64,000 nt of DNA. It comes from Deinococcus cellulosilyticus NBRC 106333 = KACC 11606 (GTDB lineage Bacteria > Deinococcota > Deinococci > Deinococcales > Deinococcaceae). The notes below the pieces were generated by a model. The model was given only the letters and a program-made list of their open reading frames with translations, was not told where the DNA came from and ran no database searches. The stretch spans positions 1 through 64,000 of the forward strand of contig NZ_BJXB01000023.1 of the NCBI RefSeq assembly GCF_007990775.1, written 5' to 3'. This document shows positions 23,726-31,746 of the stretch, one piece after another (the stretch's first letter is position 1; each line of letters begins with the position of its first letter). The translations under genes were made by a program, and so were the position numbers.

Positions 23726-25591
23726 TTATTGCAGTTTCACCTTGAAGTCATACACCACAGTTCCTCTGACGCTGCTGCCGCCGTCATCCTGAGGGTTTTT
23801 GATGTTGACGTACAGGTTGAAGTAGGCCTCTTCGCTGCCGGAGTTGGTGTAGATGTGCAGGCTGCTGCCGCTGGCCCCAGAAGTTTGCCCTGCCAGGCCG
23901 CTGCTGCCCAGCACCGTGGCGCGTCCAGCAATCATGTCGCCGGCATGGTCATAATCCATGTAAGCCACTTCAATGTCTGCTTGCCCAGTGCCGTCATTGT
24001 CGGGGGTGTACTTGAAGCTCCAGTCGGTGATGTACAGGGAAGCACCTGGAGGCACAATCAGCTGGCCTGCAACAAGGGCAACGGGCCTGTACCAACCTGG
24101 GGCTGCAGCAAGGGTGTTCTTGCTGGTGCCCTGGGCGGGAAGGTGGCCGGCGTCCCCGGGAATGAGCACCAGGTGCTCCCGGATGGGGGAGTGCCCGATG
24201 TTGCCGTCTGCGTCCGTGGCTTCCACCCGGAAGCGGTAGCGTCCGCTCTGGCCTGCTGTGATGCTCTTGCTGGTGCTGTAAGAGTGGCTGCCAGGGGATG
24301 GGTCGCCTCCCACACCTGTGAATTGCGTCCAGGTGCCGTTGTTGACGCTGTACCAGAAAGAAAGGCTGGTGACGCCCTCATTGTCGGAATACGTGGCCTC
24401 CAGGGGAATGCTGCCGTAAGCGGAAGTGCTCTCTGCAAAGTTGTTGTTCACAGCCAGGTCAACGGTGGGCTGGGTGCCAGTGCTGAACATGTTGTAGTTC
24501 ACCACCACCGCATTGGAGGTGCCAGGGTTGTTGAACGTGTCATAAGCAACGGCGGTCCAGGTGTGGCTGCCGCTGGCAAAGGTACCAGAAACATACTCAA
24601 AGTCATACACAAACGGGAAGGTGGTGACGGTCCCTTGCAGCACCCCATCCCTGAGGAATTCCACTTTGGACACCCCATTCACGTCCTCGGCCACTGCAGT
24701 GAAACGGATGGTTTGGCTTCCACCCCGGGGGGTGGTGTCATCCACAGACAGGGTGGTGCTGGGCCCGGTGCCGCCGTTGGGGATGTTCACCGCAATCACC
24801 ACGTTGTTGGATTGGCTGCTGTTGTCCTCGATGTCAAACGCTTTGGCATGGTAGGTGAATGTGCCGTTGTCGGTGGCGTCCTGGTAGGTTTCGGTGTAGG
24901 TGAAAGGCGGGGTGAGGTCCGTGGCAACAAGGCTGCCGTTCCGGTAAAACTCCACCTTGCTCACCGTTTCATTGTCTGAAGCGGTTGCCACCAGACTCAG
25001 GGTGCTGTTGGGGGTGTTGAAGCTGGATTTCCCGTTGCTTTCGGCCAGGGTCACGGTGGGTGGGGTGTTGTCGTGGGCCATGTTGTAAGTCACCACAATG
25101 GTGTTGCTCCAGGCCTCGTTGTTGTTCATGTCGATGGCCTTGGCCCGGTACGATTGGGTGCCTGAACCCACCAGGCCGGTGTAAGACTGCTGGTTGGTGT
25201 AAGGTGCCGAGTTGTCCGCCCCCAAATAAACATTGTTGTTGTCTTCGTAAACCCTCCAGAACTGCACTTGCTTGATGCCGCTGGCATCACTGGCGGTGGC
25301 CGTCAGCACCAGTTGATCGTTTTGATAGGTGATGTTGGTGGTGTTGGCCGTGAGGGTCACGGTGGGCGGGATGGTTTCGGTGCCGCCTCCTTCTTTCAGC
25401 TCATCAATGTCCGCCTGCATGGTTTCCATCTGCTGCTTGATGAGATCAATTTCTTTCTTCAAGTAGGCGTCATTGTCCAGAAAAATCTGCTTGTCGCTGT
25501 TCCAGATGGATGCGTGGGCATCGGTGTCACTGGTGAAAGCTGGGCTGCTGGTCTTGAACACCGGTGAGTTGCTGGCGGTAATGTCTGCCAT
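23726..25591 (-). CDS. tail fibre protein with Ig-like repeats
   Basis: The 621-residue protein starts with a tail-attachment-like and coiled-coil segment (about 1-70) followed by four Ig-like repeats of roughly 95-100 residues. Each begins PPTVTL or a variant and contains LVATASD/FTAVAEDVNGVSKVEF-type strands ending in VVxxN. The last ~130 residues form a distinct C-terminal domain rich in Gly and Ser, a likely receptor-binding or sugar-binding head. The gene follows the baseplate genes in the order normal for myophages. Ig-like repeats in phage fibres usually bind cell-surface carbohydrate. Confidence 0.75.
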   Translation of the reverse strand: MADITASNSPVFKTSSPAFTSDTDAHASIWNSDKQIFLDNDAYLKKEIDLIKQQMETMQADIDELKEGGGTETIPPTVTLTANTTNITYQNDQLVLTATASDASGIKQVQFWRVYEDNNNVYLGADNSAPYTNQQSYTGLVGSGTQSYRAKAIDMNNNEAWSNTIVVTYNMAHDNTPPTVTLAESNGKSSFNTPNSTLSLVATASDNETVSKVEFYRNGSLVATDLTPPFTYTETYQDATDNGTFTYHAKAFDIEDNSSQSNNVVIAVNIPNGGTGPSTTLSVDDTTPRGGSQTIRFTAVAEDVNGVSKVEFLRDGVLQGTVTTFPFVYDFEYVSGTFASGSHTWTAVAYDTFNNPGTSNAVVVNYNMFSTGTQPTVDLAVNNNFAESTSAYGSIPLEATYSDNEGVTSLSFWYSVNNGTWTQFTGVGGDPSPGSHSYSTSKSITAGQSGRYRFRVEATDADGNIGHSPIREHLVLIPGDAGHLPAQGTSKNTLAAAPGWYRPVALVAGQLIVPPGASLYITDWSFKYTPDNDGTGQADIEVAYMDYDHAGDMIAGRATVLGSSGLAGQTSGASGSSLHIYTNSGSEEAYFNLYVNIKNPQDDGGSSVRGTVVYDFKVKLQ

Positions 25592-25959
25592 CAGTTGCCT
25601 CCTGGGAAGATGGTGTACTTGAACGTGTGGGTCATGGGTGCCTCAATGGTCCTGGGGTGAAAAGACTCCAGGATGACGGCTTGACCGTTCTGCAAAAAAA
25701 CCCCGGCTTCGGTGATGGTGAGGGGGGTGGATGTGCCTGCAACGGTGGCGTGCAGAACAAAAGAATTCCCGGTGCGGACCACAGTCACTGGAATGCCTGA
25801 AAGGATGGGGTTTCCCAAGTTGGTGTGTGAGGGTTGCGGTTTCACGGGGGCACCGTTCTGGTAACGTCCGTTCCCCACCCTCAGGGTGGCCCCTGAGAGC
25901 AGGGATTCTACGGCGTCTGCAACCGCATCACGCAAATGGTTGGTGGGAACGGCTTTCAT
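25591..25959 (-). CDS. tail-associated protein
   Basis: A 122-residue protein of mostly beta content; the segment PLTITEAGVFLQNGQAVILESF resembles the conserved core of phage tail-collar and fibre-adaptor proteins. It is placed just before the fibre gene and shares one base with its start. The late-promoter-like motif is 18 nt upstream. It may connect the fibre to the baseplate. Confidence 0.55.
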   Translation of the reverse strand: MKAVPTNHLRDAVADAVESLLSGATLRVGNGRYQNGAPVKPQPSHTNLGNPILSGIPVTVVRTGNSFVLHATVAGTSTPLTITEAGVFLQNGQAVILESFHPRTIEAPMTHTFKYTIFPGGN

Positions 25960-25977
25960 GCTTTCAGGGTATGGACC

Positions 25978-25989
25978 ACAGCCGTAACA
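25978..25989 (-). promoter_or_regulatory. late-promoter-like motif of the fibre unit
   Basis: ACAGCCGTAACA on the plus strand. The 19 nt after it (TGGTCCATACCCTGAAAGC in the transcribed direction) closely match those after the motif at 51696. Confidence 0.55.
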
Positions 25990-27354
25990 TCACTCCAGAG
26001 AGTGCTCTGAGAGAACCCAACCGCCTCCCAAATTCCAGCTGCCATCCAGCTTCTTGCTTCCATCCAACACTGGGCCTTCCACCGGCATCACTTCGTTGTG
26101 CTGCTCGATGGTGTGCAGGTTCACCCCCAAAAGGGCAGGGAACACCGGCACCGTCTGCTGGTGTTCCAGCACCAACCTGGGGGAGGTCCCTGCCAGGCGG
26201 ATCCGGTTCAATTCCTTCACGATCCAGTGGATTGGCACCCGGGGCTGGCCTTCAAAGACCACCAGAAATTCTCCCCGGGCAGATCCAGGCTGGGTGCTTC
26301 CAAGTTTCCAGCTGCCGTCCAGCTTGCGGCTGCCATCCAGCTTCACCACCGGCTGGCTGGCACTGAGGGTCATGCGGTCCTCGATGCGCACCGGGACTTT
26401 GGCGACTTTTGACAGGTGTTGCTGCATGCCCTGAGGGGACACAAAATGCCCCCTGGGGATTGCCAGAATGCGGTGGCGGTAGTCCTCATCGGTCTCCCCA
26501 TCGAACCTGCGGATCTGCTGCATGTTGCCGTACAACTCCAGGTAATCCCCAGTGGCCTGGGTGGGGTCCAGTTGCCGGGTGGTGCTGCTGGGATCGCTGA
26601 ACACCTGCGCCAGGGCGTCCAGCAGCATTTTGTTGCCTCCGGTTTGCGGGATCCATTTGGGCAAAAGCCACTTGGGGCTGTACGGTGCTTCAGTGCCTTC
26701 CAGTGGCACATTGAGGGTCTGGGCCCCCTGGTTTCCGTCTTCGTCAAGCACCGTCAGCAAGAGGGTGGTGGTGTGCTCAGGCAAAGTGAAAATGAATGCA
26801 GGGCTCTGGTCAATGGGGTCCCTGAGCCCGTCCCAGTCTTCCACGGCGGTGGCTTCTGCATGGGCTGCGGTGGCCTGCACCACCCCTTCCGGGCAACCAA
26901 AAACGTACACGATCACCGCGCCAGCGGTGCGCCTGGCGGTGGCCTGGAAGTGCAGAGAGCTGGCGGTGACTGCCTGCCACTGGTGCTCCACTTGCCATGT
27001 GCCTTTGGGGGTGACTTTCAGCAGGTACACCTGATGCCTGCCTTGCTGCGGCAAGTCCTGGGCATGCAAAGCCAGGCTCACCGATGCCCCTGCAGGAACA
27101 GGGGTGTGGCCCATCAAGGGGACAGGCACCCCATTCACCTGTAGGTGGGATCCGTGCGAGTCATCCAGGAAAGCCCCGGTGAGTTCCAGGGTGGGCCCAC
27201 TGGTGAGCTTCCAGCTGCCGTCCAGCTTGCGGCTGCCATCCAGCTTGCGGGGTGGGGTGAACAGGCTGGAGGTCCGCACAATGACCATGTGCCCCTGAAA
27301 GCCTGTGGTGGTGTACCCGGGCAGTTGCACCAACCCATAGCCCACGAGCGTCAT
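25990..27354 (-). CDS. phage tail/baseplate protein with LDGS repeats
   Basis: The 454-residue protein has a middle segment (DALAQVFSDPSSTTRQLDPTQA through DEDYRHRILAIP) like the tail proteins placed after gpJ in myophage baseplates (gpI-type). Three copies of a short repeat (consensus LDGSRKLDGSWKL) occur near residues 37, 342 and 440. The first two are encoded by an identical 38-bp DNA stretch (26306-26343 and 27209-27246). The rest is beta-rich, suggesting a fibre-like portion. It overlaps the gpJ-like gene by 4 nt. Confidence 0.6.
   Translation of the reverse strand: MTLVGYGLVQLPGYTTTGFQGHMVIVRTSSLFTPPRKLDGSRKLDGSWKLTSGPTLELTGAFLDDSHGSHLQVNGVPVPLMGHTPVPAGASVSLALHAQDLPQQGRHQVYLLKVTPKGTWQVEHQWQAVTASSLHFQATARRTAGAVIVYVFGCPEGVVQATAAHAEATAVEDWDGLRDPIDQSPAFIFTLPEHTTTLLLTVLDEDGNQGAQTLNVPLEGTEAPYSPKWLLPKWIPQTGGNKMLLDALAQVFSDPSSTTRQLDPTQATGDYLELYGNMQQIRRFDGETDEDYRHRILAIPRGHFVSPQGMQQHLSKVAKVPVRIEDRMTLSASQPVVKLDGSRKLDGSWKLGSTQPGSARGEFLVVFEGQPRVPIHWIVKELNRIRLAGTSPRLVLEHQQTVPVFPALLGVNLHTIEQHNEVMPVEGPVLDGSKKLDGSWNLGGGWVLSEHSLE
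26306..26343 (-). repeat. 38-bp direct repeat, copy 1
   Basis: Identical by eye to 27209-27246. It encodes the LDGSRKLDGSWKL motif. A degenerate third copy lies at about 26032-26075. Confidence 0.75.
27209..27246 (-). repeat. 38-bp direct repeat, copy 2
   Basis: Second copy of the in-gene repeat at 26306-26343. The nucleotide identity is higher than protein conservation requires, so the repeat is recent or maintained by recombination. Confidence 0.75.
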
Positions 27355-28424
27355 GCTGGACCGCCCGACTGGTAGGAGAGGGTCACGGTGCCAAGCACCG
27401 CTTTGGTGTACCTGGGGATGGTGATGTTGCTGCTGGGGCTGGACACATGCACCGAATACACCCCTTCAGCACTTCCAAGGGCGGCAATCAACCGGTCCAA
27501 AATGAAATCCTCCCCCACCCGGTGTGCATCAAAGAACGTCCGGGCGGCGGCCTCCACCATTGAGAGGGCGCTGCTGCTGGGGGCCCTCACCAACGCTGTG
27601 AGGTCCACAGTCACTTCCGGCACGGCAATGACTTCCAGCAGGATTCCGGCACCCCGCTGCTGGTTGGCATTCATGTGCTGCAGAATGCCGGTTTTCAGGG
27701 CCTCAGACACCCCGCCTGGCCTGTACACGTACAGCTTCACGGTGAACCCAGGCACATCCGGGTCCAGGAAGTGGTCAACGGCCAGCACCTGTGTGGCCCG
27801 TTCACCGCTGGGCAAGCTGAAATCCAGGGCGGTGGCTTCGATGGCCTGCAGGGTGCCCCGGGCAAGTTTGGCAAAACCCCGGGAGATTTTTGCCAGCCGT
27901 TCTTCTTCGGCCTCGGCGTCCCTGCCGCCCTCCGCTGGGGTGGGGTTCGTGACAGTCTCAATCCCGAGAATCAAAGAGTTCATCAGGGTGATGGTGTCCG
28001 GGGCGGTGTTCCCTGCACTGCCTGGCAGGGTGGCAACCGCTGGGGCATCCACATACAAAGCCCCCACCGGCAAAATGACTTCCTGGGTGGTTTCATAACT
28101 CATGCCACTGGGGGTGCTGGCTGTGGTTCCAGCGGGAATCAAATATCCCTCGTCTGCCAGGGCAGACCGGCCAAACCTCAGGGTGGTGAGGGCAGCCCGT
28201 TCCTTTTCTTCCTCAAGGCCAAGCAGCTGGGCCCCGATTCGGGTGATGGCATTGCGAATGGCAGAATCCACCTCATAGGATTGCTGTTCAATCTCAAAAC
28301 CCACCGCTTGCATCAGGGTTTTCTCAATGCCGCCGTTCTCCGTGTCAATCTCGATGCCAGAAGCTGCAATGAAATACTGCAGCATGGTTGCGGTGGCTTC
28401 CTCTTGCGTCTTAAAAACGGACAC
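27351..28424 (-). CDS. baseplate J-like protein
   Basis: The 357-residue protein matches the gpJ-like baseplate wedge family in length and layout: an N-terminal helical part (about 1-65), then LRFGRSALADEGYLIPAGTTAST, and the central GGRDAEAEEERLAKISRGFAKLARGTLQAIEATAL, a hallmark segment of this family. The C-terminal domain is beta-rich. It overlaps the preceding gp25-like gene by 14 nt and the following tail gene by 4 nt, as expected for a baseplate operon. Confidence 0.85.
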   Translation of the reverse strand: MSVFKTQEEATATMLQYFIAASGIEIDTENGGIEKTLMQAVGFEIEQQSYEVDSAIRNAITRIGAQLLGLEEEKERAALTTLRFGRSALADEGYLIPAGTTASTPSGMSYETTQEVILPVGALYVDAPAVATLPGSAGNTAPDTITLMNSLILGIETVTNPTPAEGGRDAEAEEERLAKISRGFAKLARGTLQAIEATALDFSLPSGERATQVLAVDHFLDPDVPGFTVKLYVYRPGGVSEALKTGILQHMNANQQRGAGILLEVIAVPEVTVDLTALVRAPSSSALSMVEAAARTFFDAHRVGEDFILDRLIAALGSAEGVYSVHVSSPSSNITIPRYTKAVLGTVTLSYQSGGPA

Positions 28425-29031
28425 CTTGACCTCCTACGCGCAAATTCAGCGCAAATGACTCAGCGGGTGGAATGGGCTCCACCAGGGCGGCGGCAAACAA
28501 TTCCCCTTCAGGCAGGTAGGTTGCCATTGCAAAAGCGGTCTTCACCCGGGGGTCCTGGTACAGGGTTTCCACCACATCCAAAGCGGCCAGCTCTGCCCTC
28601 CAAACGGTGGCCGACTCCCCAAGGTGATCTGCGATCCTGCAGCCGTAATTTGGGTCCGCTGGCAGCTCTCCCGGGTAGGTGATGAGGCGCCTGAGCAAGG
28701 CCTTGCGCAAGTTGTTGATGCCCCGGTCCAGGGTCACAGGCATGCCTGGGCGAATGATTTGAAAGGTGTCCTCATCCCAAAACCAGTCCTGGCCGTAAGT
28801 GGCAACCTCAGCAGAGAGGGGGGTGAGGGGCTGGGTGGGGGGATCCTCGGGGATCAAAATGGCGTCACCGTACCCAAGCACCTTGCGGTCTGGGTACTCC
28901 TGGGGGTTGCTGACAATAAACGGCAAGCGCAACCCGTTGGCTTCCACAATGTCGGTCCAGCGCTCCGGGTTCTGGTAGTGCCTGAGGGCCAGGGTGACAG
29001 GGTTATCTCCCTGCTGGATGGTGGTAATCAT
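28411..29031 (-). CDS. baseplate protein with gp25-like domain
   Basis: The 206-residue protein combines an N-terminal LysM-like segment (about 1-65; TIQQGDNPVTLALRHYQNPERW ... GYGDAILIP) with a C-terminal gpW/gp25-like domain (about 90-200; DRGINNLRKALLRRLITYPGELPADPNYGCRIADHL). The latter forms the baseplate wedge near gpJ. Both parts fit the gene order. The start overlaps the upstream stop by 4 nt. Confidence 0.68.
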   Translation of the reverse strand: MITTIQQGDNPVTLALRHYQNPERWTDIVEANGLRLPFIVSNPQEYPDRKVLGYGDAILIPEDPPTQPLTPLSAEVATYGQDWFWDEDTFQIIRPGMPVTLDRGINNLRKALLRRLITYPGELPADPNYGCRIADHLGESATVWRAELAALDVVETLYQDPRVKTAFAMATYLPEGELFAAALVEPIPPAESFALNLRVGGQGVRF

Positions 29032-29579
29032 TTGATTTCCTTTGCCACAAAATCCAGCAGCATGCCGATGCCGCGGTTCAGCACCACCTCTTTGGGGTTC
29101 TGGGCCTTGATGAACGACTTGATGAAGGCAAACAGGGCCGCTTTGAAGGTGTTCTGGGTGGTGGCCGCATTCAGCAGCAGCTGCAGGTACTTCACGGCCT
29201 CACCTCCCTTTGAGGTGCTGGCGAGGCGCGTAATCATCTTGCCCAAGGTCTTCTTGATGGTCTGCAGGTCCTTCTCCTGAAAACCGTCCAGCAAGGCCCC
29301 TTGAATCACCATCACGTCCTGCACGTTTTTGTCTTGCACCTGCGTTCTGGCGGCTTTGAGTGCGCTTTGCATCACCGTCAGCACCGTTTGGCTTTCCGGG
29401 TCTTTGAGGACATTGCTGGCAACACCCAAAGCCACAACACCCAAATCCAGTTGCTTCACGGTGCCTTTCTTGAGGTCACTGGCAACTTTGTTTTTCAGAA
29501 GCTGCGCCACTTTTTTTTGCAGCACAGGGTTGTTGCTCTGGTGAGCCTGGTGGATCTCTTCAATCTCTGAAGGGGTCAT
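29028..29579 (-). CDS. hypothetical tail-region protein
   Basis: A 183-residue, strongly helical protein (SEIEEIHQAHQSNNPVLQKKVAQLLK, then repeated amphipathic helices). The start at 29579 overlaps the upstream stop (29576) by 4 nt and the stop overlaps the next start, so it is embedded in the baseplate operon. It may be a chaperone or assembly factor. No family recognised. Confidence 0.55.
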   Translation of the reverse strand: MTPSEIEEIHQAHQSNNPVLQKKVAQLLKNKVASDLKKGTVKQLDLGVVALGVASNVLKDPESQTVLTVMQSALKAARTQVQDKNVQDVMVIQGALLDGFQEKDLQTIKKTLGKMITRLASTSKGGEAVKYLQLLLNAATTQNTFKAALFAFIKSFIKAQNPKEVVLNRGIGMLLDFVAKEIK

Positions 29580-30220
29580 GCGCTCACCTGCCCGGCGTGG
29601 CTGGAGTGGGGGCACAGGGCGTCTAGTTTCTCAGCTGCGTTTTGCTTGAGGGCTTTGCGGGATGTGCTCTTTTTGCCTTGAGGCAAGGGAATGGCGTCCA
29701 CCCGCTTGAGGCCCTTGAGCCGGATGGTGTAGCGCTCGGTGAGTGGGCTGTCGCTGGAACGCACCCCAAGCGGAATCATGGTGGGCACCACAGCCCAATG
29801 CTGGCCTTCATAGAAGGCGTGGTAACGCAATTCCAGCAGGCTTTTTCCTGTCCGGGCCCGGCGCTGGCATTCCTCCAGAAAGTACTGCAGGTAGTGCTCC
29901 AGCTCGTGTTGCCAGGCATAAGCGCTGAGGGTCACGCCGTTTGCAGTGGTGGGCGTGATGGGCATTTGGCCGGCAATTTCCCACTCAGGGGGTGAAATGC
30001 CTTGCACATCGGCAATGGCTCCAGCCAGGGTCTCCATGTAGCCGATCCGTGCCACTTGACGGGGGTTGATGTTCTGGGGTGGGATGGGAAGCTGGAACAC
30101 TCCATTTTTGCCTGCAACCTGATTTTTGGGCACCTTGTGGGGCTTGCCGTCTTCCAGAATGCGCAAAATGAAGATGTTTTTTGCGAGTTGGGCGCGGTGG
30201 TTTTGCGTTGGTGCTGCCAT
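29576..30220 (-). CDS. putative baseplate/tail protein
   Basis: A 214-residue protein that leads the baseplate operon. A central segment (PPQNINPRQVARIGYMETLAGAIADVQGISPPEWEIAG) reads like the tail-associated proteins that precede LysM-type baseplate proteins in myophages. The C-terminus is Lys-rich. The upstream region holds a variant late-promoter motif (about 30239-30249) and a GATA-N11-TATC palindrome. Role inferred from position. Confidence 0.55.
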   Translation of the reverse strand: MAAPTQNHRAQLAKNIFILRILEDGKPHKVPKNQVAGKNGVFQLPIPPQNINPRQVARIGYMETLAGAIADVQGISPPEWEIAGQMPITPTTANGVTLSAYAWQHELEHYLQYFLEECQRRARTGKSLLELRYHAFYEGQHWAVVPTMIPLGVRSSDSPLTERYTIRLKGLKRVDAIPLPQGKKSTSRKALKQNAAEKLDALCPHSSHAGQVSA

Positions 30221-30274
30221 GCCTCAGGCTATAAACCCAAGCCGTCACACAATAAAAAAGCCACTCGGGACTTA

Positions 30275-30293
30275 GATAACGTATTACTCTATC
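30275..30293. promoter_or_regulatory. GATA-N11-TATC palindrome, left copy
   Basis: A 19-bp site, GATAACGTATTACTCTATC. A near-identical copy lies in inverted orientation at 30979-30997, so the pair brackets the 223-residue gene between them. Shared sequence extends through a flanking GGACT on the outer side of each. Confidence 0.55.
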
Positions 30294-30297
30294 AACA

Positions 30298-30969
30298 TTA
30301 CAGGTAGAACTGGTGCCTGCAGAAGGTGAACAGCAAGGGCTTCTTGTCTGAGCGTTCTTTCCTGGGAAGGTTCTCCAACACTGGGTTTTGCAGGCCCCGA
30401 ACCACCACCGCCCCCACCTTCACATCTTTGTGCTGCACCCCAGCCTCAGACACCGCATACAGGCTGTATGAGCCGCCACTCTCCCAACGCACCGTGACCG
30501 GATGCCGGAAGGTGCATTGCAAAACAGGATACACGTCACCCTCCAGCTCTTTGTGCTCAATCTCCAGGGTTTTCACCCTGAGTTCTGCAGGCATCTCCTG
30601 CAGCTTCGTCTGCCACTGGGCCAGCTGGGTGGACCAGTCACCCACCGGCACCCTCGGCAGCGCCAGGCGCACCACACCATCATGAAAACGCTTTGCCCGG
30701 AAAGCCTGGGTGAGGGTCACGGTGGCATGGCTCCACACCTCATCAAAGAAGGTGGGCACCCAACGCACGCTCATCTGTCTCTCCTGCAGCTCCTGCTGCA
30801 GCTCTGCCGCCTGCCCCTGGTACAGCTGGAACTTCTGAGCATCTTCAATCACAGCCACAAAACGAGGGTGGCGCCGGCGTTCTGCATCTCCACCTTCATC
30901 ACCAAAGCGCCACACGGCATAAATCCTCAGGGTGTCTTGCAGGGCAAACAGGGATTCCATCGGGTGCAT
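30298..30969 (-). CDS. hypothetical protein bracketed by inverted repeats
   Basis: A 223-residue protein of unknown family, with a helical Gln/Glu-rich middle (about 45-65), a beta-rich C-terminal domain (VYPVLQCTFRHPVTVRWESGGSYSLYAVSEAG) and a basic end. The start at 30969 is preceded by TATAAA with 7 nt between, as in a leaderless transcript; an ATG at 30960 is an alternative. It lies between tail genes and the quinone cassette, and both flanks carry the same palindromic site. Confidence 0.5.
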   Translation of the reverse strand: MHPMESLFALQDTLRIYAVWRFGDEGGDAERRRHPRFVAVIEDAQKFQLYQGQAAELQQELQERQMSVRWVPTFFDEVWSHATVTLTQAFRAKRFHDGVVRLALPRVPVGDWSTQLAQWQTKLQEMPAELRVKTLEIEHKELEGDVYPVLQCTFRHPVTVRWESGGSYSLYAVSEAGVQHKDVKVGAVVVRGLQNPVLENLPRKERSDKKPLLFTFCRHQFYL

Positions 30970-30978
30970 GTCTGATTT

Positions 30979-30997
30979 TATAGGGTAATACGTTATC
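30979..30997. promoter_or_regulatory. GATA-N11-TATC palindrome, right copy, over a leaderless promoter
   Basis: The site (TATAGGGTAATACGTTATC on the plus strand) overlaps the TATAAA -10 box (30977-30982) of the 30969 gene, so binding would regulate that gene directly. Confidence 0.5.
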
Positions 30998-31074
30998 TAG
31001 TCCATAAAGCTGCCATAAAAATAGCAATGGCCTACAAGTCAGAAAACCTGCAGACCATCCAGGTGTCAGAAGGA

Positions 31075-31332
31075 TCAGCCGTCCAGGGCCTCGCCATCTA
31101 GGTCTTTTTGGCATTCCAGCAACATAAATCCGCTGCTTCCCCAGTGCTTTTCCAACAACGAAGCCATTTGAGGGGTAAAAGGGCTTTTTCCATTCAACAC
31201 ATCTTGCAGCTGGTGTTCAGGAATTTTTAGCACAGCAGCGAGATCCTGGAGGGTTTCATTGCGGCTGTCCATTTCCAGCTTCAGGTACTCGCCGGGATGG
31301 ACATTCATCTGTGATTTTGGGGTGTGGGTCAT
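31075..31332 (-). CDS. HigA-like XRE-family protein
   Basis: The 85-residue protein resembles the HigA antitoxin family: MNVHPGEYLKLEMDSRNETLQDLAAVLKIPEHQLQDVLNGKSPFTPQMASLLEKHWG. This is the helix-turn-helix with the usual HPGE start and the conserved 'LNGK/R' turn. A HigB-type toxin is not recognisable on either side; the upstream frames (31256-31675) are fragmentary. It may be an orphan regulator or the survivor of a decayed toxin-antitoxin pair. An extended start at 31389 has no RBS. Confidence 0.65.
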   Translation of the reverse strand: MTHTPKSQMNVHPGEYLKLEMDSRNETLQDLAAVLKIPEHQLQDVLNGKSPFTPQMASLLEKHWGSSGFMLLECQKDLDGEALDG

Positions 31333-31746
31333 GGTGTTTAAGGGCCTGGAAAGTGCTGTCCAGGTCAAAAACCATTTTACTGAAGCCATGCTGAAGTTCG
31401 GTAAGGAAAATCACCAGGTTGGCATTAAGAATCTTCATCTATCAGCATGGAGAGCCTTCCTGACCAGCCTGCACAATGGCCATAAAAACCTCATGACATC
31501 CCAGTGACAAGACCCCCAAAAAGGTTTCACGTTCTCGGGGGAGTTGGTGCAACGGAACAGATTTTAACGGTGGATTTAAAAGAATCTCGACCAGAATGGC
31601 ATTCCTCCAATTCAAAATGGTCTCTCTGCTGTTCAGAGGCAGAACCTGTTCCCTAACCTGTTCCCGATCAAACATTACTGAACTTGAGGGGAAAAGCCGA
31701 CAGAAGCAGGGGGCTGTTGTTCAGCCCCCTGCTTTCAGAACCTAAT
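31333..31746. other. about 400 bp without a convincing gene
   Basis: Between the HigA-like gene and the oxidoreductase stop, only short minus-strand frames exist (31256-31438 and 31442-31675). They abut in the same direction but lack recognisable domains. The stretch could be the decayed remains of a toxin or host gene at the junction where the quinone cassette begins. A G/C-rich hairpin (AGGGGGCTGAACAACAGCCCCCT-like) at about 31708-31732 may end the oxidoreductase transcript. Confidence 0.35.

Noticed and set aside
24411..24420. CTGCCGTAAG inside the tail fibre gene
   Set aside because: Lies deep in coding sequence with no start codon at the usual distance, so taken as a chance match to the late motif.
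26032..27246. CRISPR-like repeat
   Set aside because: Only three copies, within a coding frame, about 270 and 900 bp apart, and encoding a protein repeat.
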